Source of the DNA: an uncultured Oscillospiraceae bacterium
Lineage (GTDB): Bacteria > Bacillota > Clostridia > Oscillospirales > Oscillospiraceae
Length of the DNA: 44,030 nucleotides
NCBI GenBank assembly: GCA_934569225.1
Contig: CAKTKC010000024.1
Coordinates: 1-44,030, forward strand
Reading direction: 5' to 3'
Below are positions 33,812 to 41,560 of the stretch, piece after piece (positions within the stretch are counted from its first letter, which is position 1; every line of letters begins with the position of its first letter). The notes beneath the pieces were generated by a model. It made no database searches. It worked only from the letters and a program-made list of their open reading frames with translations, and was not told the DNA's origin. A program made the position numbers and the translations under genes.

Positions 33812-33918
33812 TTAAGGCGGCGGTGATTCCAACAAAGATCTACGGAACTGTGGACGCGAAAGGAATGCTGGAACTGATCCGCAGGATGCGGGAGGAAGAA
33901 ACCGGAAACGGTGAATAG
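33781..33918 (+). pseudogene. 3' end of an unidentified + strand gene (remnant)
   Basis: The frame reads 'YYQDLEKLYHFKAAVIPTKIYGTVDAKGMLELIRRM' and ends at TAG 33916-33918. It has protein-like composition with no start codon or upstream domain. It overlaps the previous fragment on the other strand by a few bases only. Family unknown. Confidence 0.35.
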
Positions 33919-33940
33919 CAGGCCGGAGAAAGAACATGTC

Positions 33941-34013
33941 TGCCCCGGTCCGCAGTGTGAAAACGGAAGATACCACCGGGTATTTTCCTGGTTTCGCACT
34001 GCGGGCCGGGGCA
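33941..34013. repeat. Very long hairpin (34-bp arms, 4-nt loop)
   Basis: The left arm at 33941-33974 (begins TGCCCCGGTCCGCAGTG) and right arm at 33979-34013 (ends CACTGCGGGCCGGGGCA) are complementary over about 34 bp with only four or five mismatches and one bulge; the loop is ACCG. There is no T tract at either side. Confidence 0.85.
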
Positions 34014-34179
34014 AAAACTATATGTCCGGGCCGGAGTGCGCGGTGGGAACGGTCTGCGGTGATTGTATGAAAACGTCGTATATTCTGTACAAAAAGACAT
34101 GGCAGCAGAACAGAAGTTTTGGAATCAAATATCGAAATGAACAAAAAAATAAAAAAACAAAAAAAGAAACGAAAATATA

Positions 34180-34208
34180 TTGACAAAATCAAAAACGATT
34201 GCTATTAT
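34180..34208 (+). promoter_or_regulatory. Promoter of the PTS island
   Basis: TTGACA at 34180-34185, 17 bp, TATTAT at 34203-34208, in an A-rich stretch unlike the surrounding GC-rich DNA. Confidence 0.75.
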
Positions 34209-34278
34209 GTATCCATAGCAAAAATACGACAGGAGACGGTACGGGATGACCGTGTGCTCCGAAAAAGGGGGAAAAGCT

Positions 34279-34737
34279 GTGCTGCGGGAATTTGTGGAGA
34301 AAAATCACTATCTGTTTGCCCCGGGCGCGAAGGACTGGCAGGAAGCCGTCCGGATGAGCTGCAGGCCGCTGGAGGCGGACGGGACGGTGGGGGCCGGCTA
34401 TGCGCAGGAGATTATTGACTGCGTGGAAAAGTACGGGCCGTATATTACGATCATGCCGGGCGTCGCGATCCCCCATTCACAGGAGGGCGGCGTTTCCGTC
34501 TACAAAACGGCGATCAGTTTTATGAAGCTGGAAGAGCCGGTGTCCTTTGATCCGGAGGATCCGGAAAAGGACGCCCAGCTGTTTTTTACGCTGGCGTCCT
34601 GCGACCCGGATCAGCACCTTGACAATATGATGCGGTTTTCCGAGATCATGATGAACGAGGACGTGGTAGAGGCGTTGTTTCAGGCGTCCTGCCCGGAGGA
34701 TCTGCTGGAGATCCAGCGGAAATATCTGGATCCGTAA
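34279..34737 (+). CDS. PTS EIIA component, ascorbate/fructose-type (UlaC-like)
   Basis: 152 aa from the GTG at 34279. 'FVEKNHYLFAPGAKDWQEAVRMSCRPL' opens the domain, and 'YGPYITIMPGVAIPHSQEGGV' carries the phosphorylated His (residue 66) in the PTS_EIIA_2 pattern. 'FFTLASCDPDQHLDNMMRFSEIM' is the second conserved block. An ATG at 34246 is in frame, but the GTG has AGGGGG before it and gives the usual N-terminus. It passes phosphate from HPr to EIIB. It lies first in the island, apart from EIIB and EIIC. Confidence 0.9.
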   Translation: MLREFVEKNHYLFAPGAKDWQEAVRMSCRPLEADGTVGAGYAQEIIDCVEKYGPYITIMPGVAIPHSQEGGVSVYKTAISFMKLEEPVSFDPEDPEKDAQLFFTLASCDPDQHLDNMMRFSEIMMNEDVVEALFQASCPEDLLEIQRKYLDP

Positions 34738-34856
34738 CGGGATCCGGAGCGAAAATCCCCGATAATTGTCTTTCTGACCGACACTTTTGCGGGCCCTGAA
34801 AATGTCGGGAAGAGAAGGAGAATTATACATGAACCACACGAAAGGAGGAATGAAAA

Positions 34857-35588
34857 ATGAGCGGTGTTTTCGTGGAGAATATGACATGGAAGGAAGCGGA
34901 GGTCAGAATGCGGGAAGCAAGGGCGGTGATCCTGCCTTTGGGTTCTACGGAACAGCATGGCTACCACATGACGGTAAACGTGGATAACATTGTGGCATCA
35001 AAGGTTTCCGCAATGCTGGCCGAGCGGACAGACTGTGTAGTGCTGCCGACGCTGCCCTATGGTCAGGTCTGGTCGGCAAAGGATTTTCCGGCCACCATAT
35101 CCCTGCGGGAGAAGACCTACATTGAACTGATCAAGGATATTGTAATCAGTCTGGAGAAAAAAGGCTGCAAAAATGTGATCCTGTTCTCCGGGCATTGGGG
35201 AAATGTAGCGCCCTGCAAGATCGCGGCCAGAGAGCTGCTGGACGAGCACGGCTATCAGAACGTGTACCATTTGAGTTACATGGATCTGAAAAAGAACGGC
35301 GAAGGCATTATGGAAACGGAGCTGTGGAACGGAAGCGGATTCCATGCGGCTGAGATCGAGACCTCGATCCTGCTGCATATTCAGCCCGAAAGTGTGAACA
35401 TGGAAAAGGCCGTGTGCGACTATCCGCCCATCCCGCCGGATGCGGACATCCGTCCGATCCCGTGGATCCGGTTCGCGGAGACCGGAATCTTCGGTGACGC
35501 ATCCAAGGCGACGGCGGAAAAGGGAGAGAAATTCCTGAACAACTGGCTGCGCCAACTGTGTACCCTGATCACAGATAACATTCATTAA
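34857..35588 (+). CDS. Creatininase-family amidohydrolase
   Basis: 243 aa. 'VILPLGSTEQHGYHMTVNVDNIVA' supplies the metal ligands (Glu 32, His 34, Asp 43), 'VILFSGHWGNVAPCKIAARELL' the next His, and 'GFHAAEIETSILL' the final Glu. The family includes creatininase, FAPy deformylase ArfB and MftE peptidase; all cut C-N bonds in small cyclic or formyl substrates, so the name does not fix the substrate. AAAGGAGG lies before the ATG. A second good site plus ATG at 34830 opens an out-of-frame 52-codon frame over the same start. Placement in the PTS island suggests it acts on the imported compound. Confidence 0.88.
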   Translation: MSGVFVENMTWKEAEVRMREARAVILPLGSTEQHGYHMTVNVDNIVASKVSAMLAERTDCVVLPTLPYGQVWSAKDFPATISLREKTYIELIKDIVISLEKKGCKNVILFSGHWGNVAPCKIAARELLDEHGYQNVYHLSYMDLKKNGEGIMETELWNGSGFHAAEIETSILLHIQPESVNMEKAVCDYPPIPPDADIRPIPWIRFAETGIFGDASKATAEKGEKFLNNWLRQLCTLITDNIH

Positions 35589-35673
35589 AACCAATAAAAT
35601 GTTATGAAAGATTCTTCAGGCCAACCGGGACGCCTATTTCTTCGCGGCAAACCTGTAAATACGGAGGCAAACT

Positions 35674-35934
35674 ATGAAAGAATTTTCCTATGTTGTAAAG
35701 GATCCTCTTGGAATTCACGCAAGACCAGGTGGAATGATTGCCCGAATTGCCAAGAAATATGAAAACACTGCGGTCTGTATCTGTAAAGGTGAAAAAACCG
35801 CAGTGGCCTCCCAGTTGATCCGGCTGATCAGCCTGGGAATCCACAACGGGGATTCCGTCGTGGTGCAGGCCGATGGCCCGGAAGAAGATGCCGCCATTGA
35901 GGAACTGCACAAGTTTTTTGAAGAGAACCTGTGA
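35674..35934 (+). CDS. HPr-family phosphocarrier protein, island paralogue
   Basis: 86 aa. The phosphorylated His 15 is intact in 'DPLGIHARPGGMIARIAKKY', and a Ser lies at position 46, the HPr-kinase site, but in an altered context ('TAVASQLIRLISLGI' rather than KSIMGVMSLGI). It is thus a diverged HPr, probably dedicated to this system. GGAGG precedes the ATG. It lies 25 nt before the EI gene, the usual ptsHI pairing. Confidence 0.92.
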   Translation: MKEFSYVVKDPLGIHARPGGMIARIAKKYENTAVCICKGEKTAVASQLIRLISLGIHNGDSVVVQADGPEEDAAIEELHKFFEENL

Positions 35935-35958
35935 GGTTTTGGCGTGAAAGGATACACT

Positions 35959-37590
35959 ATGCAGCAAGTATTCGGGACAAAAGCCTCCGGCGGAATTGCA
36001 ATGGGCAGACTGCATGTGATCGCCCACACCCTGCCCCAGACGGGGCAGCGTGCAGGAGAGCCGGCACAGGAGCGAGCCAATTATTTTGCCGCAAAAAAGA
36101 AAGCCGTCTGGCAGCTGGAATCATTGGCGCAATCCTGCCGGGAACAGGAAAACGATGTGGCTGCGGATGTGCTGGAAGCCCAGAGTATGATGCTGGAGGG
36201 GGACGATTTTGACGCCGCAGTAACAGAGAAAATCGACGGAGGCGTTTCTGCCGTAACCGCGTTGGAGCAAACAGGAGAAGAGTTTTACCAGATTTTCGCT
36301 GCAATGGATGAAGCGTACTATCGGGAACGGGCAGAGGATATGCACAATATCTCCCGGTACGTGATTGAAGCACTCCAGGGCGGCGGAGAAGAGAAATTCC
36401 ACCTTGAGGAACCGTCGATTATCTGGGCAGAAGATTTGGCCCCCTCGGAAACCGTACGATTGAAGCGGGAGATGGTTCTGGGCTTTATCACGGAAAAAGG
36501 TTCCACCAACGGTCATACAGCAATTTTGGCCAGGGGAATGGGGATCCCGATGATCTGCTGTGCTCACGGCGAAACCGGAACGCCGCAGGAGGGGATCCTT
36601 GCAATCCTGGACGGGGAGACAGGCTGTGCAATTCTTGACCCTGATGCACCGACCAGGCGCATTTACCGGGAAAAACTGGAAGCCCAGAAGACACACCGTG
36701 AGGAGCTGGAACAGCTGATCGACGCAGAGGATATCACTCTGGACGGGCAGAAGCTTAAGCTTTACTGCAACATTGGCAGTGAGCAGGATGTTCCGGCCGT
36801 TCTGGCAAACGGCGGCCGGGGTGTGGGGCTTATGCGCACAGAGTTTCTCTACATTGGCTCCAATCACTTCCCCACAGAGGAAGAGCAGTTTGGCAGGTAC
36901 AAGGCGGTCACAGAAGCCATGGGTGAAAAGCCTGTGATTATCCGTACCCTGGATATTGGCGCCGACAAGAGCGCCGACTATTTTGGACTTGAAAAGGAAG
37001 AAAATCCGGCGCTGGGCTTACGGGCGATTCGTATCTGCCTGACGCGTCCGGAGCTATTCCGTACCCAGCTCCGGGCGATTTACCGGGCTTCGGCTTTTGG
37101 GAATCTGAATATCATGTTCCCTATGGTCACGTCCCGCTGGGAGGTGGAAGCATGTCTTGACATGTGCCGCCAGGTCAGGGAAGAATTGGAAGCGGAACAT
37201 ATCCCTGTGGCGGCGCGGGTTCCCTTGGGAATCATGGTGGAGACCCCTGCCGCAGTATTGATGGCTGAGGAACTGGCCGGGATGGTAGATTTCTTTTCCA
37301 TCGGCACCAATGATTTAACCCAGTATATGCTGGCCTGTGACCGGCAGTCCAATGCTTTGAATCGATTCAATGATCCTCACAATCCGGCGGTACTGCGCGC
37401 CATTGAAATGACTGTCCGCAGTGCGCACAATCAGGGGAAATGGGTAGGCATTTGCGGCGAACTGGGCAGTGACCGGGAATTGCTGAATTGGTTTCTAAAG
37501 ATCGGCGTGGATGAGCTGTCGGTGGCTCCAGACAATGTGCTGCCCATTCGGAGACAGCTGCGGGAACTGAATTTACAAAATCAATCGTAA
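35959..37590 (+). CDS. PTS enzyme I (phosphoenolpyruvate-protein phosphotransferase)
   Basis: 543 aa. It accepts phosphate from PEP on His 186 ('KGSTNGHTAILARGMGIPM') and passes it to HPr. 'GGRGVGLMRTEFLYIGSNHFPTEEEQF' and 'RTLDIGADKSADYFG' form the PEP-binding barrel, with the catalytic Cys 499 in 'WVGICGELGSD'. A GTG at 35944 is possible; the ATG at 35959 has AAAGGA upstream. Length is slightly under the usual ~570 aa. With the HPr gene just upstream it makes the island independent of a host ptsHI. Confidence 0.95.
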   Translation: MQQVFGTKASGGIAMGRLHVIAHTLPQTGQRAGEPAQERANYFAAKKKAVWQLESLAQSCREQENDVAADVLEAQSMMLEGDDFDAAVTEKIDGGVSAVTALEQTGEEFYQIFAAMDEAYYRERAEDMHNISRYVIEALQGGGEEKFHLEEPSIIWAEDLAPSETVRLKREMVLGFITEKGSTNGHTAILARGMGIPMICCAHGETGTPQEGILAILDGETGCAILDPDAPTRRIYREKLEAQKTHREELEQLIDAEDITLDGQKLKLYCNIGSEQDVPAVLANGGRGVGLMRTEFLYIGSNHFPTEEEQFGRYKAVTEAMGEKPVIIRTLDIGADKSADYFGLEKEENPALGLRAIRICLTRPELFRTQLRAIYRASAFGNLNIMFPMVTSRWEVEACLDMCRQVREELEAEHIPVAARVPLGIMVETPAAVLMAEELAGMVDFFSIGTNDLTQYMLACDRQSNALNRFNDPHNPAVLRAIEMTVRSAHNQGKWVGICGELGSDRELLNWFLKIGVDELSVAPDNVLPIRRQLRELNLQNQS

Positions 37591-37614
37591 AGACTAACTA
37601 TTAAAAGTCAAGAC

Positions 37615-37770
37615 CTAATTTAGCGGTGGTGGTGCGAAATGAATACCTCCGGTATGTTTTCTCGATGCTGATTCCACAGGACGCTTTACTCTTGTAACCT
37701 TGTTCCACATAAACCGTCTGGCGGTATCTAACTGATTAATAATACTGTAAATGGCTGTGGTTGGAGCCTT
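37615..37770 (-). pseudogene. Minus-strand protein remnant between EI and EIIC genes
   Basis: The frame encodes 'TAIYSIINQLDTARRFMWNKVTRVKRPVESASRKH', then 'TGGIHFAPPPLN' and a TAG. Just upstream in another frame comes 'CYTVEDAVDRYIAPTARRFLK', so one original frame appears broken near 37770. I do not recognise the family. It fills the gap of about 295 bp between 37590 and 37885. Confidence 0.35.
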
Positions 37771-37884
37771 TCAGGAACCGTCTTGCGGTAGGCGCAATGT
37801 ACCGATCCACAGCATCCTCTACAGTGTAGCAAATGTCCTTGGAGAGGGACACTAATAACTACTACTCTATAATACAAGGAGTGT

Positions 37885-39330
37885 ATGAGACTACTTCGGC
37901 ACGAATGGTCTTCATACAAAAAGAAAATGGGGATTTTGTTAAGTATCGCGAATGTTCTGAAAATGATTTTCGGGCAGATCGAACTGGTTCTGGCCATTGT
38001 GGTTCTGATTGGCCTGCTGCTCCAGAAGAAGAAGCCCATTGACGTTGTTCTGGGCGTTGTCAAGGCATACATCGGCGTCCTGATCCTGAAGCAGGGCTCC
38101 ACGCTGCTTCAGGCACCCTATAAACCGGTCATGGAGATGGTGAAGTCTGCCTTCGGCATCAGCGGCGTGATCACCGAGAACTACTCCGGCATGGCTGCCA
38201 TCAACACGGCGATCCCGGAGCTGGTGACAATCGTGCCCCTGGTCATGCTGTTCGGCTTCCTGATCAACATCATGCTGGCCAAGTTCGGCCCCCTGAAGGT
38301 TGTATTCCTGACAGCCCATACGATGCTCGCCTTTGCGACCCTGAGCGTATGGATGGTACACTGGTTCTTCGGCGTGGAAGGCCCCGTCCTTCTGATCGTG
38401 TGCTCTATCTTCTGCGGCGTTTTCTGGACGGTTATGCCCGCATGGACCTATAAGTATTCCAAGCCCTTTGTCGGCAGCGGCTTTACGCTGGGCCATATTT
38501 CCGGTATGTCCGCTGTGATCAGCTCCCGGATCGGCATGCTTCTGAGCAAGTACGACAAGAATCATCCCGTACTCCATGACGAAGATGACGACGCGGAAGA
38601 GAAGGCCGGTAAGCTGTCCTCTCTTACGAAGCTGTTCAATGATTCCACGGTCGTTACCTGCCTGCTGATGACTGTCGTCCTGATGGTTGGATGTCTCGTT
38701 GCCGGTAAGGACGCCATCGTGGCGGCCGCCGGAAACACCAACTGGGTCATCTGGATGCTGGAGCTTGGCGGCCAGTTCACCGTCGGTATCGTGGTTCTGC
38801 TGACCGGCGTCCGCATGATGATCGCGGAGCTTGTTCCCGCCTTCAAGGGAATTTCCGACAAGCTGGTGCCCGGCGCCGTTCCCTCCGTGGATATGCCCGT
38901 GTTCTTCCCCCTGGCTCCCTTCTCCGCAATCCTTGGTTTTCTGGGCGCGTTTCTGGGTGAGTTCATCGGTTTCTTTATCCTGATGGCGGTGGGATCTCCC
39001 GTCCTCATGATCCCCGGCATCATTGCCACCTTCTTTGACGGCGGCGTTGCGGGCGTGTTTGGCTTCAAGTATGGCGGAAAGAAATCCGCGTTCATTTCCG
39101 GCCTTGCGGTTGGCCTGATCCAGATTCTCGGCGGCGTGATCTTTACGATGACGACGGGACTGGATACGCTGGGCGCGACTTACGGCAATACGGACTTCGG
39201 CTCTTCCATGATGCTGCTGTCCCTGCTGATGAAGCTTCTGGGCAATGTCTGGTTCTTCCTTGTCCTTGTGGCGGCGATCTACGTTCTGGCTTCCGTGCTG
39301 CTGAAGAAGCAGTTTGCAGAAGAAGCGTAA
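37885..39330 (+). CDS. PTS EIIC component, ascorbate-type (UlaA/SgaT-like) permease
   Basis: 481 aa with about ten hydrophobic segments. 'VVKAYIGVLILKQGSTLLQAPYKPVMEMVKSAFGI', 'GVRMMIAELVPAFKGISDKLVPGAVPSVDMP' and 'GSPVLMIPGIIATFFDGGVAGVF' align in kind and order with the UlaA family, which moves L-ascorbate and unknown sugars. The substrate here is unknown. AAGGAG lies 4 nt before the ATG; a later ATG at 37927 would remove a basic N-terminal stretch. The gene has a TATAAT at 37868-37873 and follows the minus-strand remnant, so it may be a separate transcription unit from EI. Confidence 0.92.
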   Translation: MRLLRHEWSSYKKKMGILLSIANVLKMIFGQIELVLAIVVLIGLLLQKKKPIDVVLGVVKAYIGVLILKQGSTLLQAPYKPVMEMVKSAFGISGVITENYSGMAAINTAIPELVTIVPLVMLFGFLINIMLAKFGPLKVVFLTAHTMLAFATLSVWMVHWFFGVEGPVLLIVCSIFCGVFWTVMPAWTYKYSKPFVGSGFTLGHISGMSAVISSRIGMLLSKYDKNHPVLHDEDDDAEEKAGKLSSLTKLFNDSTVVTCLLMTVVLMVGCLVAGKDAIVAAAGNTNWVIWMLELGGQFTVGIVVLLTGVRMMIAELVPAFKGISDKLVPGAVPSVDMPVFFPLAPFSAILGFLGAFLGEFIGFFILMAVGSPVLMIPGIIATFFDGGVAGVFGFKYGGKKSAFISGLAVGLIQILGGVIFTMTTGLDTLGATYGNTDFGSSMMLLSLLMKLLGNVWFFLVLVAAIYVLASVLLKKQFAEEA

Positions 39331-39380
39331 CGATCGCGAAAACAGGCATTCCGCCGCACTGCCGTGGGAAAAACGAAATT

Positions 39381-39413
39381 TGTTGTGACAACATCTTTTC
39401 CGTGTGATATAAT
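39381..39413 (+). promoter_or_regulatory. Promoter of the DeoR gene with an overlapping perfect palindrome
   Basis: GTGACA at 39385-39390, 17 bp, TATAAT at 39408-39413 with extended TGA. The perfect dyad TGTTGT-G-ACAACA at 39381-39393 covers the -35 box, a candidate operator for the DeoR regulator itself. Confidence 0.65.
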
Positions 39414-39472
39414 TTTCCCGGATATACTGAGGAGTTTGCTTTTCAAAAATACATTTGGGAGGAAGTTTACTT

Positions 39473-40255
39473 ATGATCGCGGAAGAAAGACGAAAAATCA
39501 TACTGGAAAAGATCAAAAGCAATAATTCCGTTTCCGTACAGGAACTGGCTAAAGAGTTCGGAATTACGGATGCGACGATCCGCAGAGATCTGGACATGCT
39601 GGATCAGCAGGGGCTGGTCAAGCGGTCCCACGGCGGTGCGGTCATTGTGAGTCAGAATGTCGGCGTGGAATCTGAGTTTGAAGTCCGGAAGGATCAGGAA
39701 ATGGCTGCCAAAGAGCGGATCGGCAGGAGAGCGGCGGCCATGGTTTCTCCTGGAGACTGTATCGGTATCGATATTGGTACGACGACCTATGAAATGTCCA
39801 GATTTCTGAAAAAGGCGGACGATATTACGGTCGTAACGGCATCCATCCCGGTGATCAATGAGCTGATCCCGTCGAAAAATATCAATGTGATCTGCACAGG
39901 CGGCGAACTGTCGCGGAAGGATAAATCCCTGATCGGCCACAATGCCATCAGGACGATTCACGAATATATTCTGGATAAGGTATTTGTTGGGGTAGCGGGT
40001 ATTTCCTTTGACTGCGGTCTAACGCTGTACAATATGAACGATACGCTGGTAAAGCGGGAGCTGATCAAGCGGGCCAGAGAGGTCATTGTTCTGGCGGATT
40101 CCTCCAAGATCGGTCTGACAAGACACGCGTTTTTCTGCGAGCTGAAGGAGATCGATAAGCTTATCACGGACGCAGGAATCAGTGATAAGGACAAGCAGCA
40201 GTTGGAGGCGTTTGGAATCGAGGTCCTGGTTGTGGACGGTTCCAAGGGCGAGTGA
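39473..40255 (+). CDS. DeoR-family transcriptional regulator of the PTS island
   Basis: 260 aa. The N-terminal helix-turn-helix 'EERRKIILEKIKSNNSVSVQELAKEFGITDATIRRDLDMLDQQGLVKRSHGGAV' is the classic DeoR start. The sensor domain has 'DIGTTTYEMSRFL', 'VICTGGELSRKDKSLIG' and 'DKVFVGVAGISFDCGLTLYN', the sugar-phosphate-binding pattern. The ATG at 39473 is preceded by GGGAGG; a TTG at 39455 is in frame. It likely represses the island until a phosphorylated intermediate accumulates. Confidence 0.94.
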   Translation: MIAEERRKIILEKIKSNNSVSVQELAKEFGITDATIRRDLDMLDQQGLVKRSHGGAVIVSQNVGVESEFEVRKDQEMAAKERIGRRAAAMVSPGDCIGIDIGTTTYEMSRFLKKADDITVVTASIPVINELIPSKNINVICTGGELSRKDKSLIGHNAIRTIHEYILDKVFVGVAGISFDCGLTLYNMNDTLVKRELIKRAREVIVLADSSKIGLTRHAFFCELKEIDKLITDAGISDKDKQQLEAFGIEVLVVDGSKGE

Positions 40256-40277
40256 CAGATAAGCAAAGGGGTGCAAT

Positions 40278-40553
40278 ATGTTAAAAGTAAATACAGTCTG
40301 CATCAATGGGATGGGCTCCAGCCTCATCCTGAAAATGACCGTAGAGAAAGCGTTCAAGGAGTTGGGGGTCGAGGCTGCCGTCGAGCACATCGATGCCGGA
40401 CAGTTTAAGGGCTGCCATCCGGATGTGTGCATCACGACGCCGACTCTGGCAAAGAATATCGGCGAGCGTCCGGGAATGATTCTTATCACTACGAAGAATT
40501 TCACGGACAAGAACGCCATGAAAGAGAAGCTGAAGGAAGCACTGAACCTGTAA
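40278..40553 (+). CDS. PTS EIIB component, UlaB/SgcB-like
   Basis: 91 aa. 'VNTVCINGMGSSLILKMTVEKAFKELGV' holds the phosphorylated Cys 8 in the C-x-N-G-x-G-S-S pattern of lactose/ascorbate/galactitol-type EIIB. The rest is a small Rossmann-like alpha/beta fold. It receives phosphate from EIIA and hands it to the sugar at EIIC. It lies 22 bp after the DeoR gene, with GGGG before the ATG. Confidence 0.93.
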   Translation: MLKVNTVCINGMGSSLILKMTVEKAFKELGVEAAVEHIDAGQFKGCHPDVCITTPTLAKNIGERPGMILITTKNFTDKNAMKEKLKEALNL

Positions 40554-40612
40554 AAAACCCGTATCCGCCCATTCGGCGGAAGGATTCCTGCCTTTGCCCC
40601 ATATAAGAGCCC

Positions 40613-40684
40613 TTCCTGTCCGGAATTTCTCTTCCCGGCGGCCGTTTCCGCCCAGAAGACCGACGACCCTTTCCTGTCCGGAAT
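40613..40684. repeat. 14-bp direct repeat pair before the first BtpA gene
   Basis: TTCCTGTCCGGAAT occurs at 40613-40626 and at 40671-40684, 58 bp apart. Each contains the inverted repeat TTCC-N5-GGAA. They lie in the 177-bp gap between EIIB and the first BtpA gene. Confidence 0.7.
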
Positions 40685-40730
40685 GTCCTGCATTTCACCG
40701 GAGGAAAGGGACTTTTACGAAGGAATTACT

Positions 40731-41555
40731 ATGATGAAACAAAACAAAACATGGCTTACAGAGATCTTCGGCGAGAAAAAACCGGTGATCGGACTGGTAC
40801 ATATCCGTGCGCTGCCGGGGACGATCTGCTTCCAGAAGGAGACAGGGTTGTCCGATGTGGTCGCGCGGGCGCGGCAGGATTATGACAGTTTGGTCAGCGG
40901 CGGCATCGACTCCGTGGTTTTCTGCAACGAATTTGATAAGCCGTACTCCAAATGCGTCGGGCCACATATCGTTGCGTCCATGACCGCGATCATCAACAAG
41001 GTCCTTGAGGGCAACCGGGTCGTTCCCTTTGGCGTGGATGTGCAGTGGGATCCCAAAGCGGCGCTGGCGATCGCCATGGCTACGGGCGGAAGCTATATCC
41101 GCGGCATCGTGTGCGGAGCCTACTGTGGGGATCTGGGCCTGCTGATTCCGAATCCCGAGGAGATTGCCCAGTACCGCAATCAGATCGGCGCAGGGAACGT
41201 AAAGATCCTGACGAATCTGCTGCCGGAGTTTTCCGCGGCGCTGGACAGCCGTCCGCTGACGCTGCGGGCCCAGACGGCAATCAAGAGCAGTCTGGTGGAC
41301 GGGCTGTGTGTTTCCGGCTTTATGGCCGGAGGGGATGCACCCTATGAGCAGCTGATTGACGTAAAAAAAGCGGTCGGGGACTTCCCGGTCGTTGCAAACA
41401 CCGGCGTGAAATTTGATAATGTCCGCAGAATTCTGGAGATTGCGGACGCCTGCTGTGTTGCCACCTGTCTCAAGGTGGACGGCAACGCGAATAACCCCAT
41501 TGACGTAAACAATGTCAGAAAAATGATGGCATGTGCCACGGAAGGAAAGGATTGA
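40731..41555 (+). CDS. BtpA/SgcQ-family protein, first paralogue
   Basis: 274 aa. 'KKPVIGLVHIRALPG' at the N-terminus, 'SGGIDSVVFCNEFDKPY', 'VVPFGVDVQWDPKAALAIAMATGGSYIRG' and 'VVANTGVKFDNVRRILEIADACCVATCLKVDG' are hallmarks of the BtpA family (TIM-barrel, phosphate-binding ends). E. coli SgcQ, in the cryptic sgc PTS locus, is a member; the reaction is not established. The frame is open back to 40683, but the ATG at 40731 has GAAGGA upstream. It precedes the lactonase by 5 nt, so they are co-translated. Confidence 0.9.
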   Translation: MMKQNKTWLTEIFGEKKPVIGLVHIRALPGTICFQKETGLSDVVARARQDYDSLVSGGIDSVVFCNEFDKPYSKCVGPHIVASMTAIINKVLEGNRVVPFGVDVQWDPKAALAIAMATGGSYIRGIVCGAYCGDLGLLIPNPEEIAQYRNQIGAGNVKILTNLLPEFSAALDSRPLTLRAQTAIKSSLVDGLCVSGFMAGGDAPYEQLIDVKKAVGDFPVVANTGVKFDNVRRILEIADACCVATCLKVDGNANNPIDVNNVRKMMACATEGKD

Positions 41556-41560
41556 CTGCT

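Noticed and set aside
33919..34183. Cys- and Arg-rich + strand peptide frame through the long hairpin
   Set aside because: Its sequence is dictated by the inverted repeat and an A-rich promoter stretch; no ribosome-binding site supports it.
37939..39597. A 552-codon minus-strand frame opposite EIIC and the DeoR start
   Set aside because: Polar low-complexity shadow that also crosses the DeoR promoter.
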